Source: CAZQKE01 sp964593865 (lineage in GTDB: Bacteria; Chloroflexota; Anaerolineae; JAAYZQ01). Taken from it: DNA of 64,000 nt. The first letter of the stretch is position 1. Each line of letters opens with the position of its first letter. Below, piece by piece: positions 34,537 to 42,581 of the stretch. Location of the stretch: the NCBI GenBank assembly GCA_964593865.1, contig CAZQKE010000089.1:3872-67871 (forward strand). Reading direction: 5' to 3'. Under the pieces are notes generated by a model. The model saw nothing but the letters and a program-made list of their open reading frames with translations. It made no database searches and had not been told where the DNA came from. The position numbers and the translations under genes are program-made.

Positions 34537-35787
34537 TCAGACGATCAGGGCATCGGCAATCAGGTCAATGACCCCTTTGATCTCAATGTTCAGTTCGTAG
34601 TGTTTGTTCAGGTCTTCCAACTGGGCTTTGCAGTTCTCGCACGCGGTGACGACCCACTTGGCCTCGGTCTGGCGGATCTGTTGGACTTTGGGCAGGCCAC
34701 CCTCCATCCGCCGTTCGAATTTCTCATCGGCGGCGGCAATGAGACCGCCCCCACCACCACAGCACCAGTTCAGTTCACGGTTGGGCGTCATCTCCCGAAA
34801 GTCGGTGGCAACGGCATGGATCAGCGCCCGCGGCTCGTCGTACATGCCGGAGCTGCGCCCCAGGCTGCACGAATCGTGGAAGGTCATGGGGGTATCAAAA
34901 AGATTCGGTTTGATCTTGATCCGCCCTTGTTTCAGGTATTCGTAAGTCAAGGGCACGATGTTAAGCCGCTCAATGCCGGCGATCTCATCGCCGAACCAGC
35001 TTTCAAAGTAATTGAACAGAGTTCGGCTGGCGTGCCCGCATTCGGGATACACGATGGCTTTGACACCCAGTCGCTTGGCCTCGTCTACGATCCACTGGGC
35101 TGCCTGTTTGGATTTGGCCCCATCCCCGACAAAGTAGGAATGGTTGGTGGCCGTGAACATGCTCAGCGTCCAGTTTTCCCCGGCGGCGAAAAAGATCTTG
35201 GCCGCCGGAATGATGGCGTGTTCGCCCACAAGGGGCACGTACAGCATGTCGGCCCCTTCCTTGCCCACGGGGATCGTGAGATCGGGGTGGAACTCGGCCT
35301 GCAATTGAGCCTCCAGCTCGCTGACCTGTTCCAGGAAAAAGTCCTTGACGAATTCTATGATCTCGCCTTTGGCCACCTCCGAATCGCCGATCTCGGCGAT
35401 GATCTCCGGCCCGATCCCCTCCTTGAGGATGGCGTAGCGGGCCGTGCCGACCAGTAAGCCGGTATCCAGGTCAAAAGGACAGAAGACGGCACAGCGTCGG
35501 CAACCGGTGCAATCCCACAGGGCCTTTTCCAACTGGGCGGCCAGAACGGCGTCGTTGTGGGGTAGCTCGTGGTACCAGTCCGCCAGCTTATTGTTGCCGG
35601 CCTTGCTGGCCTCCAGGGCCTGTTTGATCAAGACCATGCGCTGAGCCGGGATGTGAGCAGGGTCTTGGGAAACGGTGTAAAAGTGGCAGGCATCGGCGCA
35701 GGAGCCGCAGCGGACGCAAATGTCGGCATAGTATTGGATGGGCCGGTTGAAGCGGTCGCGCATTGTTTCGACAAATTGGTTCAACAT
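34537..35787 (-). CDS. DsrK/HdrD-like iron-sulfur protein
   Basis: A 416-residue cytoplasmic redox protein. Two 4Fe-4S sites are near the N-terminus (CVRCGSCADAC about residues 24-34; CTGCRRCAVFC about 92-102). Two CCG-type cysteine regions follow: PECGHAS with HDSCSLGR, and NWCCGGGGG with ENC. CCG domains in HdrD/DsrK carry a special 4Fe-4S cluster for disulfide or trisulfide reduction. Its gene follows the DsrM-like cytochrome by 13 bp, so both form a membrane complex linking quinone and a sulfur substrate. Confidence 0.9.
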   Translation of the reverse strand: MLNQFVETMRDRFNRPIQYYADICVRCGSCADACHFYTVSQDPAHIPAQRMVLIKQALEASKAGNNKLADWYHELPHNDAVLAAQLEKALWDCTGCRRCAVFCPFDLDTGLLVGTARYAILKEGIGPEIIAEIGDSEVAKGEIIEFVKDFFLEQVSELEAQLQAEFHPDLTIPVGKEGADMLYVPLVGEHAIIPAAKIFFAAGENWTLSMFTATNHSYFVGDGAKSKQAAQWIVDEAKRLGVKAIVYPECGHASRTLFNYFESWFGDEIAGIERLNIVPLTYEYLKQGRIKIKPNLFDTPMTFHDSCSLGRSSGMYDEPRALIHAVATDFREMTPNRELNWCCGGGGGLIAAADEKFERRMEGGLPKVQQIRQTEAKWVVTACENCKAQLEDLNKHYELNIEIKGVIDLIADALIV

Positions 35788-35800
35788 GGTGAGGACCTCC

Positions 35801-36514
35801 TTAGCTCCGCATAACCATTTTGTTCAAGCCCGCGCCAACGGTGTGGAGCAGTTTACCAAAGGGGAAGTAGATCATCAAAATCTGGACCAGGGTAAAGTGC
35901 CAGATAAAGACAACACCGGCACTTTCCGGCACGGGTTGCCAGCTAAATTTGAACAACCCCTGCATGAATTCCCGGATCGCCTGTTGATCCACTTCCAGGA
36001 CCAGACGCATGTGGAGACCGGTGATGGCAATGCTCGCCAGCAGGACCAGGGCGAAATAGTCTTCCGGCGTGGAAAGGACCTTGATCGTCCCCCCCCAGCG
36101 GCGGAGGAAGAGGTAGATGAGGGGGATGAAAAAGAGCAACCCGGCGGTCATCCCGGCAATGGCCGAGAAGGTATGCGTTTCCTCTTCCCCCCAGCCGAGC
36201 AGATCCCACAGGAAGTAAAAATCGGTCACGGTGCGGATGTGGCCCAAGAACAGGAGCAAAAGCCCGACGTGCATGATAAACCCCCCGGCCCACAGCAGGC
36301 GGTTGACACGAAAGACGCTCCGCATGGTGAACATGTCCACCAGGGCGTCGGCAATGCGCCCCAGGCGGCTTTCCGGGCGGGGGTAGAGGGAAAGGTGGGC
36401 CGTCACAGGGGGCTTTTGGAACCAGTTTCGCAGCCGATAGATCAACCCACCGATCAGGATGATCACTGCCAGGTAGGGTGTGATATAGGCCAGGATATAC
36501 TCAACAGTTTCCAT
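35801..36514 (-). CDS. DsrM/NarI-like membrane cytochrome b subunit
   Basis: A 237-residue membrane protein with about five TM helices. Histidines suited to haem b lie in GGFIMHVGLLLLFLGH, ITGLHMRL and FIWHFTLVQ. It resembles NarI/DsrM subunits that exchange electrons with menaquinone. The partner is the DsrK-like protein encoded next. The gene follows tusA after an 85-bp gap that holds a strong hairpin. Confidence 0.87.
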   Translation of the reverse strand: METVEYILAYITPYLAVIILIGGLIYRLRNWFQKPPVTAHLSLYPRPESRLGRIADALVDMFTMRSVFRVNRLLWAGGFIMHVGLLLLFLGHIRTVTDFYFLWDLLGWGEEETHTFSAIAGMTAGLLFFIPLIYLFLRRWGGTIKVLSTPEDYFALVLLASIAITGLHMRLVLEVDQQAIREFMQGLFKFSWQPVPESAGVVFIWHFTLVQILMIYFPFGKLLHTVGAGLNKMVMRS

Positions 36515-36552
36515 ATTGCCTATCCTCCTTGATGTACCGTTTATGAAGGGAG

Positions 36553-36589
36553 GCCGGAAGCCGCGGTCGGGTTTGGCGCGGCTTCCGGC
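36553..36589 (-). promoter_or_regulatory. 13-bp perfect hairpin between tusA-like and dsrM-like genes
   Basis: GCCGGAAGCCGCG (36553-36565) and CGCGGCTTCCGGC (36577-36589) form a perfect stem with an 11-base loop. No U-run follows on the minus strand. It may stabilise the upstream dsrE-tusA mRNA or attenuate the dsrMK part, so the sulfur carriers would be made in excess of the membrane complex. Confidence 0.6.
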
Positions 36590-36599
36590 ACGTGCCCGG

Positions 36600-36839
36600 C
36601 TACGCGGTACGGCGGATGTAGAACTTGAACACGCCTTCTTCCTTTTTGGCCTCCAGCAGCTCGTTGCCGGTGCTCTTGGCCCAGGCGGTGATGTCGGCCA
36701 TAGAACCGGGATCGGTGGCCAGCACCTCCAAGATTTCGCCTACGGCGATCTTGGCGATCTCTTTCTTGGTTTTGACCACGGGCATCGGGCACTTGAGGCC
36801 CTTTGCGTCCAACGTCCTTGCAGGTGTGTATTCGCTCAT
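36600..36839 (-). CDS. TusA-like sulfur carrier protein
   Basis: A 79-residue SirA/TusA-fold protein with the key DAKGLKCPMPVVKTKKEI motif; the persulfide cysteine is in CPMP (residue 17). It carries sulfur as a persulfide between proteins. It sits 21 bp after the DsrE-like gene, a classic pairing in sulfur relay clusters. Confidence 0.94.
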   Translation of the reverse strand: MSEYTPARTLDAKGLKCPMPVVKTKKEIAKIAVGEILEVLATDPGSMADITAWAKSTGNELLEAKKEEGVFKFYIRRTA

Positions 36840-36860
36840 CTTTGTCTCTCCTTTTTGTTT

Positions 36861-37337
36861 TTAGATGAATAGCTGAATGTCGGAATCCTGTGCTTCGGCG
36901 ATAAAGGTTGCCGCGCCGACCGCGTCCTCTACTTCGTCAATCAGATCCTCCTTGTCAATTTCCATGACCTCCATGCTCATCTGGCAGGCCAAGAGTTTCA
37001 CATCCAGATCAATGGCCATCTGGCGCAGTTCGGGCAGGGTAGTCACGTTTTGGGCCTTCATCATCTTTTTGAACATCCAGCGCCCCATGCCGCCAAAGTT
37101 CATCTTGCTGGGGCCGATGCCGTCAATGTCCTTCAGGAACATGCTCAACATGCGCCCGAAGAAACTTTTGCCCGTCCCCGTCTTCTTTTTGATGGCCTGC
37201 AGGCCCCAAAAGGTAAAGAACATGGTTGTTTCCATGTCCATTGCGGCAGCGGTGGTGGCGATGATAAAAGCACCCATCACCCGGTCCATGTCTCCGCTAA
37301 AGACGACGATGGAACATTTTTTCTTCTCCTCGCTCAT
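36861..37337 (-). CDS. DsrE/DsrF/DrsH-like family protein
   Basis: A 158-residue protein of the DsrE-like fold (KKCSIVVFSGDMDRVMGAFIIA, TMFFTFWGLQAIK, LLACQMSMEVMEI). The cysteine in LLACQMSM matches the conserved cysteine of DsrE3-type proteins that pass persulfide sulfur to TusA. It lies 14 bp after the regulator gene and 21 bp before tusA. Confidence 0.9.
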   Translation of the reverse strand: MSEEKKKCSIVVFSGDMDRVMGAFIIATTAAAMDMETTMFFTFWGLQAIKKKTGTGKSFFGRMLSMFLKDIDGIGPSKMNFGGMGRWMFKKMMKAQNVTTLPELRQMAIDLDVKLLACQMSMEVMEIDKEDLIDEVEDAVGAATFIAEAQDSDIQLFI

Positions 37338-37351
37338 TCTTTCCTCCTTTG

Positions 37352-38116
37352 CTAGATTCTACTCATTTGGGCGATATGTTGCAGGCGGCTGAGCAGGTTC
37401 AGCCGTTCGCGTCCGATCTCCGCCAGGGTGTCTGCCACCCGCTGCAGCAAACGGGAGACGCGTCGGGGGTGGTCATCGGGCACGACGTGTACCGTCTCGG
37501 CGGCGGCGTGCAGGGCTTGTTCCGAAAGGCCCAGGTCGGTCGCCAAGCGGGAAAGACGGACTTGCCAGGCCGATCGGTCGGCGGATGGCGGTTGTGTGGT
37601 GAACTGGCAACAAGCGGCGATGGCAACTTGGTGCTCTTTGACGATGACCGCGGCACTGGCGCACAACAAACCGGCATGGCAAAAGTGGACTTTGGCATCC
37701 TGCGATTGTTTCCAGGAGATGGCACAGCGTCGTCGCCCCTCGGCGGTGGAGAGGATCAGGTCACAAAATTTGCCGGAGTTGCTGATTTCGGCCATGGGGG
37801 AGCCTTCCGGATCGGTGATGATCGCAGCAACACCCAATGCCTCGGCGCAGATATTTTGAATGGCCTGGATGCAGGAGGGGGGCAATGCTTGATCGGAGGG
37901 GAGTGTCCCCGCTGCGGTGGGGTCGGTGGAAGGTTGGCCGCCGGTGCGCTGCCCCTGGAGCCAACGCTCAATTTCCCGGCGCGAAAACCGCCACTGACCG
38001 CCTACTTTGAAACCGTGTATCCGGCCGTCGTGCAACATGCGGTAGATGGTGATGCGGTCTACCTGCAGCAGGTCTTGCAGTTGTTTGGTTGTGAGTAGAT
38101 CATCCACTGCCCACAC
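37352..38116 (-). CDS. Transcription regulator: excisionase-type HTH plus PocR-like sensor domain
   Basis: A 254-residue protein. Residues about 8-55 are a MerR/excisionase-type HTH (LTTKQLQDLLQVDRITIYRM, QWRFSRREIERWL). After a linker, residues about 80-190 resemble the PocR ligand-binding domain, with cysteines in FCDLILSTAEGRRRC, FCHAGLLC and AACCQF that may bind a metal or sense redox or sulfur. It is the first gene of the sulfur operon and probably controls it. The start is GTG 38116 (or GTG 38107); both lie in the left arm of the palindrome at 38105-38141, and no good ribosome site is visible. Confidence 0.84.
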   Translation of the reverse strand: MWAVDDLLTTKQLQDLLQVDRITIYRMLHDGRIHGFKVGGQWRFSRREIERWLQGQRTGGQPSTDPTAAGTLPSDQALPPSCIQAIQNICAEALGVAAIITDPEGSPMAEISNSGKFCDLILSTAEGRRRCAISWKQSQDAKVHFCHAGLLCASAAVIVKEHQVAIAACCQFTTQPPSADRSAWQVRLSRLATDLGLSEQALHAAAETVHVVPDDHPRRVSRLLQRVADTLAEIGRERLNLLSRLQHIAQMSRI

Positions 38117-38141
38117 CGGCTTTTCAAAGGTGTGGGCAGTG
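38105..38141. promoter_or_regulatory. Operator-like 13-bp perfect inverted repeat over promoter and start codon
   Basis: CACTGCCCACACC (38105-38117) and GGTGTGGGCAGTG (38129-38141) are perfect complements with an 11-base spacer. The repeat covers the end of the -10 box and the first codons of the regulator. As DNA it could bind the regulator itself (autorepression); as RNA it would bury the start codon. Confidence 0.75.
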
Positions 38142-38166
38142 TATCACAGAAGGGGGAGGTTGTCAA
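38138..38166 (-). promoter_or_regulatory. Sigma-A promoter of the regulator-sulfur operon
   Basis: On the minus strand: perfect -35 TTGACA (38161-38166), 17-bp spacer, -10 TACACT (38138-38143). The transcript would begin only about 15 bases before the GTG at 38116. Confidence 0.8.
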
Positions 38167-38223
38167 ATTTGTAATTGCATGTTGTAACAAGATATAACAG
38201 AAGATACAGAAGGAGGCGTTTTG

Positions 38224-40065
38224 TCATTCAACCGTCACGCTCTTGGCCAGGTTGCGCGGCTGGTCCACGTCCGCGCCGCGCTGCACGGCCACGTGATAGG
38301 CAAAGAGCTGCAAAGGGATGACGGTCAGTACCGGTGTCAGCAGGGGCAAAGTAGGCGGCACATAGAGCACATGATCGGCTTTGCCGGGGATAAAATCATC
38401 GCCCTCCGTGGCGATGGCGATGACCGTTCCACCGCGGGCCTTGACCTGTTCCACCTGGCTGATCATCTTTTCGTACACCCGGTCGCGAACGGCGATGGCT
38501 ACGGTCGGCATTTTCTCATCAATGAGGGCGATGGGACCGTGCTTCATTTCACCGGCAGGATAACCTTCGGCATGGATGTAGCTGATCTCCTTGAGTTTGA
38601 GCGCACCTTCCAGGGCAATGGGATAGTTGATGCCCCGTCCCAGGTAGAGGAAATTCTCCGCCTTGTGGAAAAGGTGGGCCAGCGCGTCGTATTCTTTGTC
38701 GTTATCCAACACCCGACCGACCAGGTTGGGCAACGCCAGCAGCGAATCCAGCAGGGGAAGCATCTGTTCCGAGGAGATGAGGCCCCGCGCCTGCCCCAGG
38801 TACAGACCCAGGAGGTAAAGGTCCACCAGGGAGGTGGTAAAGGCTTTGGTGCTGGCCACGCCGATCTCCGGCCCGGCGTGCATGTAGATCACCCCATCGG
38901 CCAGGCGGGCGGCCTGGCTGCCGATGACGTTGACAATGGACCACAGTTTTGCCCCCTTGCGCCGCGCCTCCTCCATCGCCGCCAGGGTATCCACCGTCTC
39001 GCCGCTTTGGGTGATCGCCAACACCGCCGTTTGCCCATCTACCAAAGGGTCACGGTAGCGGAATTCGGAGCCGTAATCTACCTCAACGGGAATACGGGCC
39101 AGGTTTTCTATGAGGAACTTGCCCACCAGCCCGGCGTAGGCCGATGTGCCGCAGGCAACAATGGCGATCTTGGCGATGCGCCGGGCTTCTCGCTCGCTCA
39201 GGTTCAGGTCGTCCAGAACGACGCGGTTGGCGTCAAAGTCCACCCTCCCACTGATGGTATGGGAGATGGCCTCCGCTTGTTCATAGATCTCTTTCTGCAT
39301 AAAGTGGCGGAACTCGCCTTTGGCCGCCGAGACCGGATCCCAGGGGATGGTGTGGGTTTGCTTTTGCCGAGAACGTCCGTCCAGGTCTGTGATGCGGACC
39401 CCTTTGGCGGTGACGACGGCCACTTCGCCGTTATCCAAGTAGACCATCCGCTGGGTGTGTTCCAAAATGGCGGGGATGTCGGAGGCAACGAACATCTCTC
39501 CTTGTCCCAAACCGATGGTTACGCCCCCGGCGTTGCCCAGACGGGCGGCTATCAGTTTATCCGGTTCGCGGCTGCTCATGACTACGATGGCGTGCGCTCC
39601 TTCGATGCGCTTCAGGGCCAGGCGGACCGCCGTTGCCAGGTCTGCACCTTGCTTCATGGCCTCTTCCACCAGGTGAACGATGGTTTCGGTGTCGGTTTCG
39701 GAGGAGAAGGTGTGCCCGGCAGCCTGCAGCTCACGGCGCAAGGTGCGATAGTTTTCCACGATCCCGTTCTGGATGAGGACGATCTCACCGCTGCAATCCA
39801 GATGGGGATGGGCATTGGTCTGAGAGGGACGCCCGTGGGTGGCCCAACGGGTATGCCCGATGCCGATTGTCCCCTGCATCGGTTCGGCGTTCAACAATCT
39901 TTCCAGGTTGATCAGTTTGCCCACCTCGCGGCGGATCTGTATCCGACTTCCTTGTATGACGGCGATCCCCGCCGAATCGTAGCCCCGATACTCCAACCTC
40001 TTCAATCCTTCGAAAATGATGTCCGTCGCTTCCCGGCTGCCTACGTAGCCGACGATGCCGCACAT
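38224..40065 (-). CDS. glmS: Glutamine--fructose-6-phosphate aminotransferase (isomerizing)
   Basis: A 613-residue enzyme that makes glucosamine-6-phosphate for peptidoglycan and glycans. The N-terminal nucleophile is Cys2 (MCGIVGYVG), and the glutaminase half runs to about 230. Two SIS isomerase domains follow (for example ACGTSAYAG, AITQSGETVDTLAA, GRGINYPIALEGALKLKEISY), and the C-terminus ends NLAKSVTVE. The ATG is preceded by GGGAGGAG. No glmS ribozyme is visible: the upstream gap is only about 100 bp. Confidence 0.98.
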   Translation of the reverse strand: MCGIVGYVGSREATDIIFEGLKRLEYRGYDSAGIAVIQGSRIQIRREVGKLINLERLLNAEPMQGTIGIGHTRWATHGRPSQTNAHPHLDCSGEIVLIQNGIVENYRTLRRELQAAGHTFSSETDTETIVHLVEEAMKQGADLATAVRLALKRIEGAHAIVVMSSREPDKLIAARLGNAGGVTIGLGQGEMFVASDIPAILEHTQRMVYLDNGEVAVVTAKGVRITDLDGRSRQKQTHTIPWDPVSAAKGEFRHFMQKEIYEQAEAISHTISGRVDFDANRVVLDDLNLSEREARRIAKIAIVACGTSAYAGLVGKFLIENLARIPVEVDYGSEFRYRDPLVDGQTAVLAITQSGETVDTLAAMEEARRKGAKLWSIVNVIGSQAARLADGVIYMHAGPEIGVASTKAFTTSLVDLYLLGLYLGQARGLISSEQMLPLLDSLLALPNLVGRVLDNDKEYDALAHLFHKAENFLYLGRGINYPIALEGALKLKEISYIHAEGYPAGEMKHGPIALIDEKMPTVAIAVRDRVYEKMISQVEQVKARGGTVIAIATEGDDFIPGKADHVLYVPPTLPLLTPVLTVIPLQLFAYHVAVQRGADVDQPRNLAKSVTVE

Positions 40066-40102
40066 AGTCGCTCCTCCCGTGCTGCAATCGCAGAATGCTT
40101 TT

Positions 40103-40126
40103 GCAAAATTGCGGCTTGATGGCCGC
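40103..40126 (-). terminator. Weak intrinsic terminator after the Ig lipoprotein gene
   Basis: GCGGC and GCCGC (40111-40126) form a 5-bp stem with a 6-base loop, followed on the minus strand by AATTTTG. It lies between the lipoprotein stop and glmS. Confidence 0.45.
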
Positions 40127-40161
40127 GATGGGTTTGGGGCCGAATCCTCCGGAAACAGGTC

Positions 40162-41496
40162 CTAAACAACCTTGACGGTCACTTCATAGATCTCAACGCC
40201 GCCGTCCAGGCGGATGATCTTGAGTCGGTAGGTGGTCGTTGCGGTGGGACAGACTTGGCGAGAGCCGTGACCGACGACCCCTTCACCGTCCAAGTAGACC
40301 TCTCGGACATTTTCTACGTCCCAGCGCAACCAGGTGCACCCTCCCGCAGGGATGGTGGTGGCATCGGCCCGAAAGTCGACAACCGGTGCATTGGCCGGTG
40401 GGGACGTGGGCTTGGGGGTAGGCGTCGGCGGGGCGGATTGGGCGCAGCTCAGATCGTCAACATAGATGACGCCGCTTCCGCTGAAGCTATCGGGCACATC
40501 ATCCAATACCAGGGCGCGGAAGTCAATAGGATAGTCCACGACGCCGTTGGAAGGGCCGTCAATGTGCCCCACCGGCCAGGGGGCGGTGGGATCAATCCAG
40601 GCATCCATCTGTTGCCAGCCGGTGTGTTTGACCTGCCCAAAGGTGAACTGCCAGGTTTCCCCTTGGGCGTCCTTGATCCAAGCGTTCAGGTAATGCTTAC
40701 GCCCGTCGCCGTATACCCACATGCTGAGGCGGTTGGGCCGTCCACCCAGGGGAAAGGTGTGCAAAAAGACGACGAAATCGTTGCCGCCGGTGGGGAAGTT
40801 GTAGGCCAACTTTCCCGCATAAGAGCCGCTGTGGACCTGCTCGGTGGTCTGACTAAATGTGCCGTTGGGTTGATCGCCCCTGCGCCACCTGCCGAACTCC
40901 TCAAATCCCGTGATGGGGCCGGGCGCAGCAGGTCGGCCCTTTGCACCGGAGGGTGTCTTGGTCGCCGTCGGTGGGCGAGGGGACGGCACGGTGGGCGGTG
41001 GGGCGGTGGGCGAGGCGGCGGGCGGCGTTTTGATGCTGATGGGTGTCCAGGTGAGCGTGGGAGGCGGACCGACGGCCCCCGTAGGCACCCAGGTGGGAGT
41101 CGGTTCGGCGGTTTCTACAACGGTGATGTTGACCACAGCAGGGGCACCGGCAACCCCCGCCGTGTTGTATGCCACGGCCATCACCGCGTGGGATCCGGGT
41201 TGTTCTGCACGCCAGGGCTGGCGCACTTCAAAAGGGACGTTGGCCGCCGGGGAGGGGTTCTCAAACGCACCCAGCAGAACTCCGTCCACCCCGACTTCGA
41301 CCTTGGCGACACCCTGACCGTCGGTCGCGGCGACGACGATGGCGATCTCCGTCCCCTGCGGGACCTGTTGTCCGGCCGTCGGCTCGGCGATGATGACGAC
41401 CGGCGCGGTTGCCTGCCCGGCCTGCTGACGACCGCAGGAGACCAGGAGTATTGCCGCCAAGAACCACACCATCCCGAACCGTCTGTGCAGAAACAT
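40162..41496 (-). CDS. Secreted lipoprotein with Ig-like and carbohydrate-binding-like regions
   Basis: A 444-residue lipoprotein (lipobox LVSC, cysteine near residue 21). Residues about 30-130 look like an Ig-type domain (APVVIIAEPTAGQQVPQGTE, VEVGVDGVLLGAFENPS). A long Pro/Thr linker (about 130-195) leads to a jelly-roll, CBM-like region (about 198-350: GFEEFGRWRRGD, YAGKLAYNF, RLSMWVYGDG, IYVDDLSC). A second Pro/Thr linker and a C-terminal Ig-like domain (TTIPAGGCTWLRWDVENV) follow. It probably binds glycans or another surface. Own promoter at 41529-41557. Confidence 0.82.
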   Translation of the reverse strand: MFLHRRFGMVWFLAAILLVSCGRQQAGQATAPVVIIAEPTAGQQVPQGTEIAIVVAATDGQGVAKVEVGVDGVLLGAFENPSPAANVPFEVRQPWRAEQPGSHAVMAVAYNTAGVAGAPAVVNITVVETAEPTPTWVPTGAVGPPPTLTWTPISIKTPPAASPTAPPPTVPSPRPPTATKTPSGAKGRPAAPGPITGFEEFGRWRRGDQPNGTFSQTTEQVHSGSYAGKLAYNFPTGGNDFVVFLHTFPLGGRPNRLSMWVYGDGRKHYLNAWIKDAQGETWQFTFGQVKHTGWQQMDAWIDPTAPWPVGHIDGPSNGVVDYPIDFRALVLDDVPDSFSGSGVIYVDDLSCAQSAPPTPTPKPTSPPANAPVVDFRADATTIPAGGCTWLRWDVENVREVYLDGEGVVGHGSRQVCPTATTTYRLKIIRLDGGVEIYEVTVKVV

Positions 41497-41528
41497 CGGT
41501 GCACCTCCTCCACAATTCGGACCCTGGC

Positions 41529-41557
41529 ATTGTACACGGAAATAGGCACGTGGGCAA
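41529..41557 (-). promoter_or_regulatory. Sigma-A promoter of the Ig lipoprotein gene
   Basis: On the minus strand: -35 TTGCCC (41552-41557), 17-bp spacer, -10 TACAAT (41529-41534), 33 bp before the ATG. Confidence 0.7.
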
Positions 41558-41602
41558 ATCTCCGAAGGGCAGGTTGTTCATCCCCCGCCCACACCTTGCG
41601 AA

Positions 41603-41633
41603 TTGACACCGCCCCCCCGATCTGTGGTATAAT
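41603..41633 (+). promoter_or_regulatory. Promoter of hypB
   Basis: Perfect -35 TTGACA (41603-41608) and perfect -10 TATAAT (41628-41633), but with a 19-bp spacer, longer than the 17 bp seen elsewhere in this window; this may mark a regulated promoter. Confidence 0.65.
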
Positions 41634-41661
41634 CACCCCACGCAACCAGGAGGAAAGGATC

Positions 41662-42309
41662 ATGCCGACCGAAATACCCGTCGTGGAAAAGATTTTGAGC
41701 GCGAACGACCGCATCGCAGCCGAAAACCGCCAACTATTGGATGCACACGGCGTCGTTGCTTGGAACGTCATGGCTTCCCCCGGCGCAGGCAAAACCAGCT
41801 TGATTTTGCGGACCATCGAGGCCTTGCGCGACCGGGTGCGCATCGGCGTCATTGAAGGCGATCTGGCCGGCCGCGTAGACGCCGACAAGGTGGCCGCTGC
41901 CGGTGCCCCGGTGGTCCAGATCAACACCGGCGGCGGCTGCCATTTGGACGCTCCCCAGGTGCAGAGCGCACTGGCACGGCTCCCCCTGGAGGAGATTGAT
42001 CTGCTGTTTATTGAAAATGTGGGCAACCTGGTTTGTCCCAGCGGTTGGGATCTAGGCGAGCATTACAAAATGATGATCGCCCATGTGCCGGAAGGCCACG
42101 ATAAGCCGATCAAGTATCCCAACATGTTCGTCGTGGTAGACGCTTTTGTGCTCAACAAGATTGATCTGATCCCCTATTTGGATTTTGACACCGACGCCTT
42201 TCGCCGGGCGGTCCGCGCCCTCAACGCAAAGGCTCCTCTTTTTGAGCTTTCGTGCAAGACGGGGGAAGGGGTGGATGCTTGGGTGGAATGGCTCCGCTCT
42301 CATCGTTGA
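41662..42309 (+). CDS. hypB: Hydrogenase nickel-incorporation GTPase HypB
   Basis: A 215-residue GTPase that helps insert nickel into NiFe hydrogenase (in some bacteria also urease). It has Walker A MASPGAGKTS, the metal-site region GGGCHLDA, FIENVGNLVCPS and the specificity motif LNKIDL. The N-terminal CxxCGC and histidine-rich nickel site of many HypB proteins is absent. The start ATG 41662 follows AGGAGGAAAGG. No other hyp or hydrogenase gene is in the window. The perfect terminator at 42324 shows it is a single-gene unit. Confidence 0.93.
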   Translation: MPTEIPVVEKILSANDRIAAENRQLLDAHGVVAWNVMASPGAGKTSLILRTIEALRDRVRIGVIEGDLAGRVDADKVAAAGAPVVQINTGGGCHLDAPQVQSALARLPLEEIDLLFIENVGNLVCPSGWDLGEHYKMMIAHVPEGHDKPIKYPNMFVVVDAFVLNKIDLIPYLDFDTDAFRRAVRALNAKAPLFELSCKTGEGVDAWVEWLRSHR

Positions 42310-42323
42310 GGTTGTGAGGATAC

Positions 42324-42353
42324 AAAGAAGCGGCCCGCAAGGGCCGCTTCTTT
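42324..42353 (+). terminator. Strong intrinsic terminator (bidirectional) after hypB
   Basis: AAAGAAGCGGCCC and GGGCCGCTTCTTT form a perfect 13-bp stem with the GNRA-type loop GCAA. It ends hypB on the plus strand and the tRNA-Tyr transcript on the minus strand. Confidence 0.9.
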
Positions 42354-42437
42354 GGTGGGCAGGGAAGGATTCGAACCTCCGAAGGCTGAGCCAGCGAATT
42401 TACAGTCCGCCCCCTTTGGCCACTTGGGTACCTGCCC
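42353..42437 (-). tRNA. tRNA-Tyr (anticodon GTA)
   Basis: Minus-strand acceptor GGGCAGG (from 42437) pairs with CCTGCCC; the anticodon loop is ACTGTAAAT, with a long class II variable arm and T-loop GTTCGAATC. The 3' CCA is encoded (ACCA ending at 42353). Confidence 0.95.
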
Positions 42438-42529
42438 GTAAAGCGAGGCCCATTATACCCAAATCGCCGGATTTGTCAACCTCGGACCGTTGTTTTGCCG
42501 GGGCAGGGGAAGTGCATCTATTTTTCACC

Positions 42530-42563
42530 AATGCAAAGCCGGGGCGAGTTCCCCCGCCCCGGC
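42530..42563 (-). terminator. Intrinsic terminator of metG
   Basis: GCCGGGGCG and CGCCCCGGC (42538-42563) form a 9-bp stem with an 8-base loop, followed on the minus strand by TTTGCATT. It lies 18 bp after the metG stop. Confidence 0.75.
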
Positions 42564-42581
42564 GTCACAATAACCCGGCCG

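Noticed and set aside
38221..40119. A 632-residue plus-strand open frame opposite glmS
   Set aside because: glmS is unmistakable on the minus strand; this is a shadow.
38117..40161. glmS ribozyme upstream of glmS
   Set aside because: The gap upstream of glmS is only about 96 bp and shows no ribozyme core.
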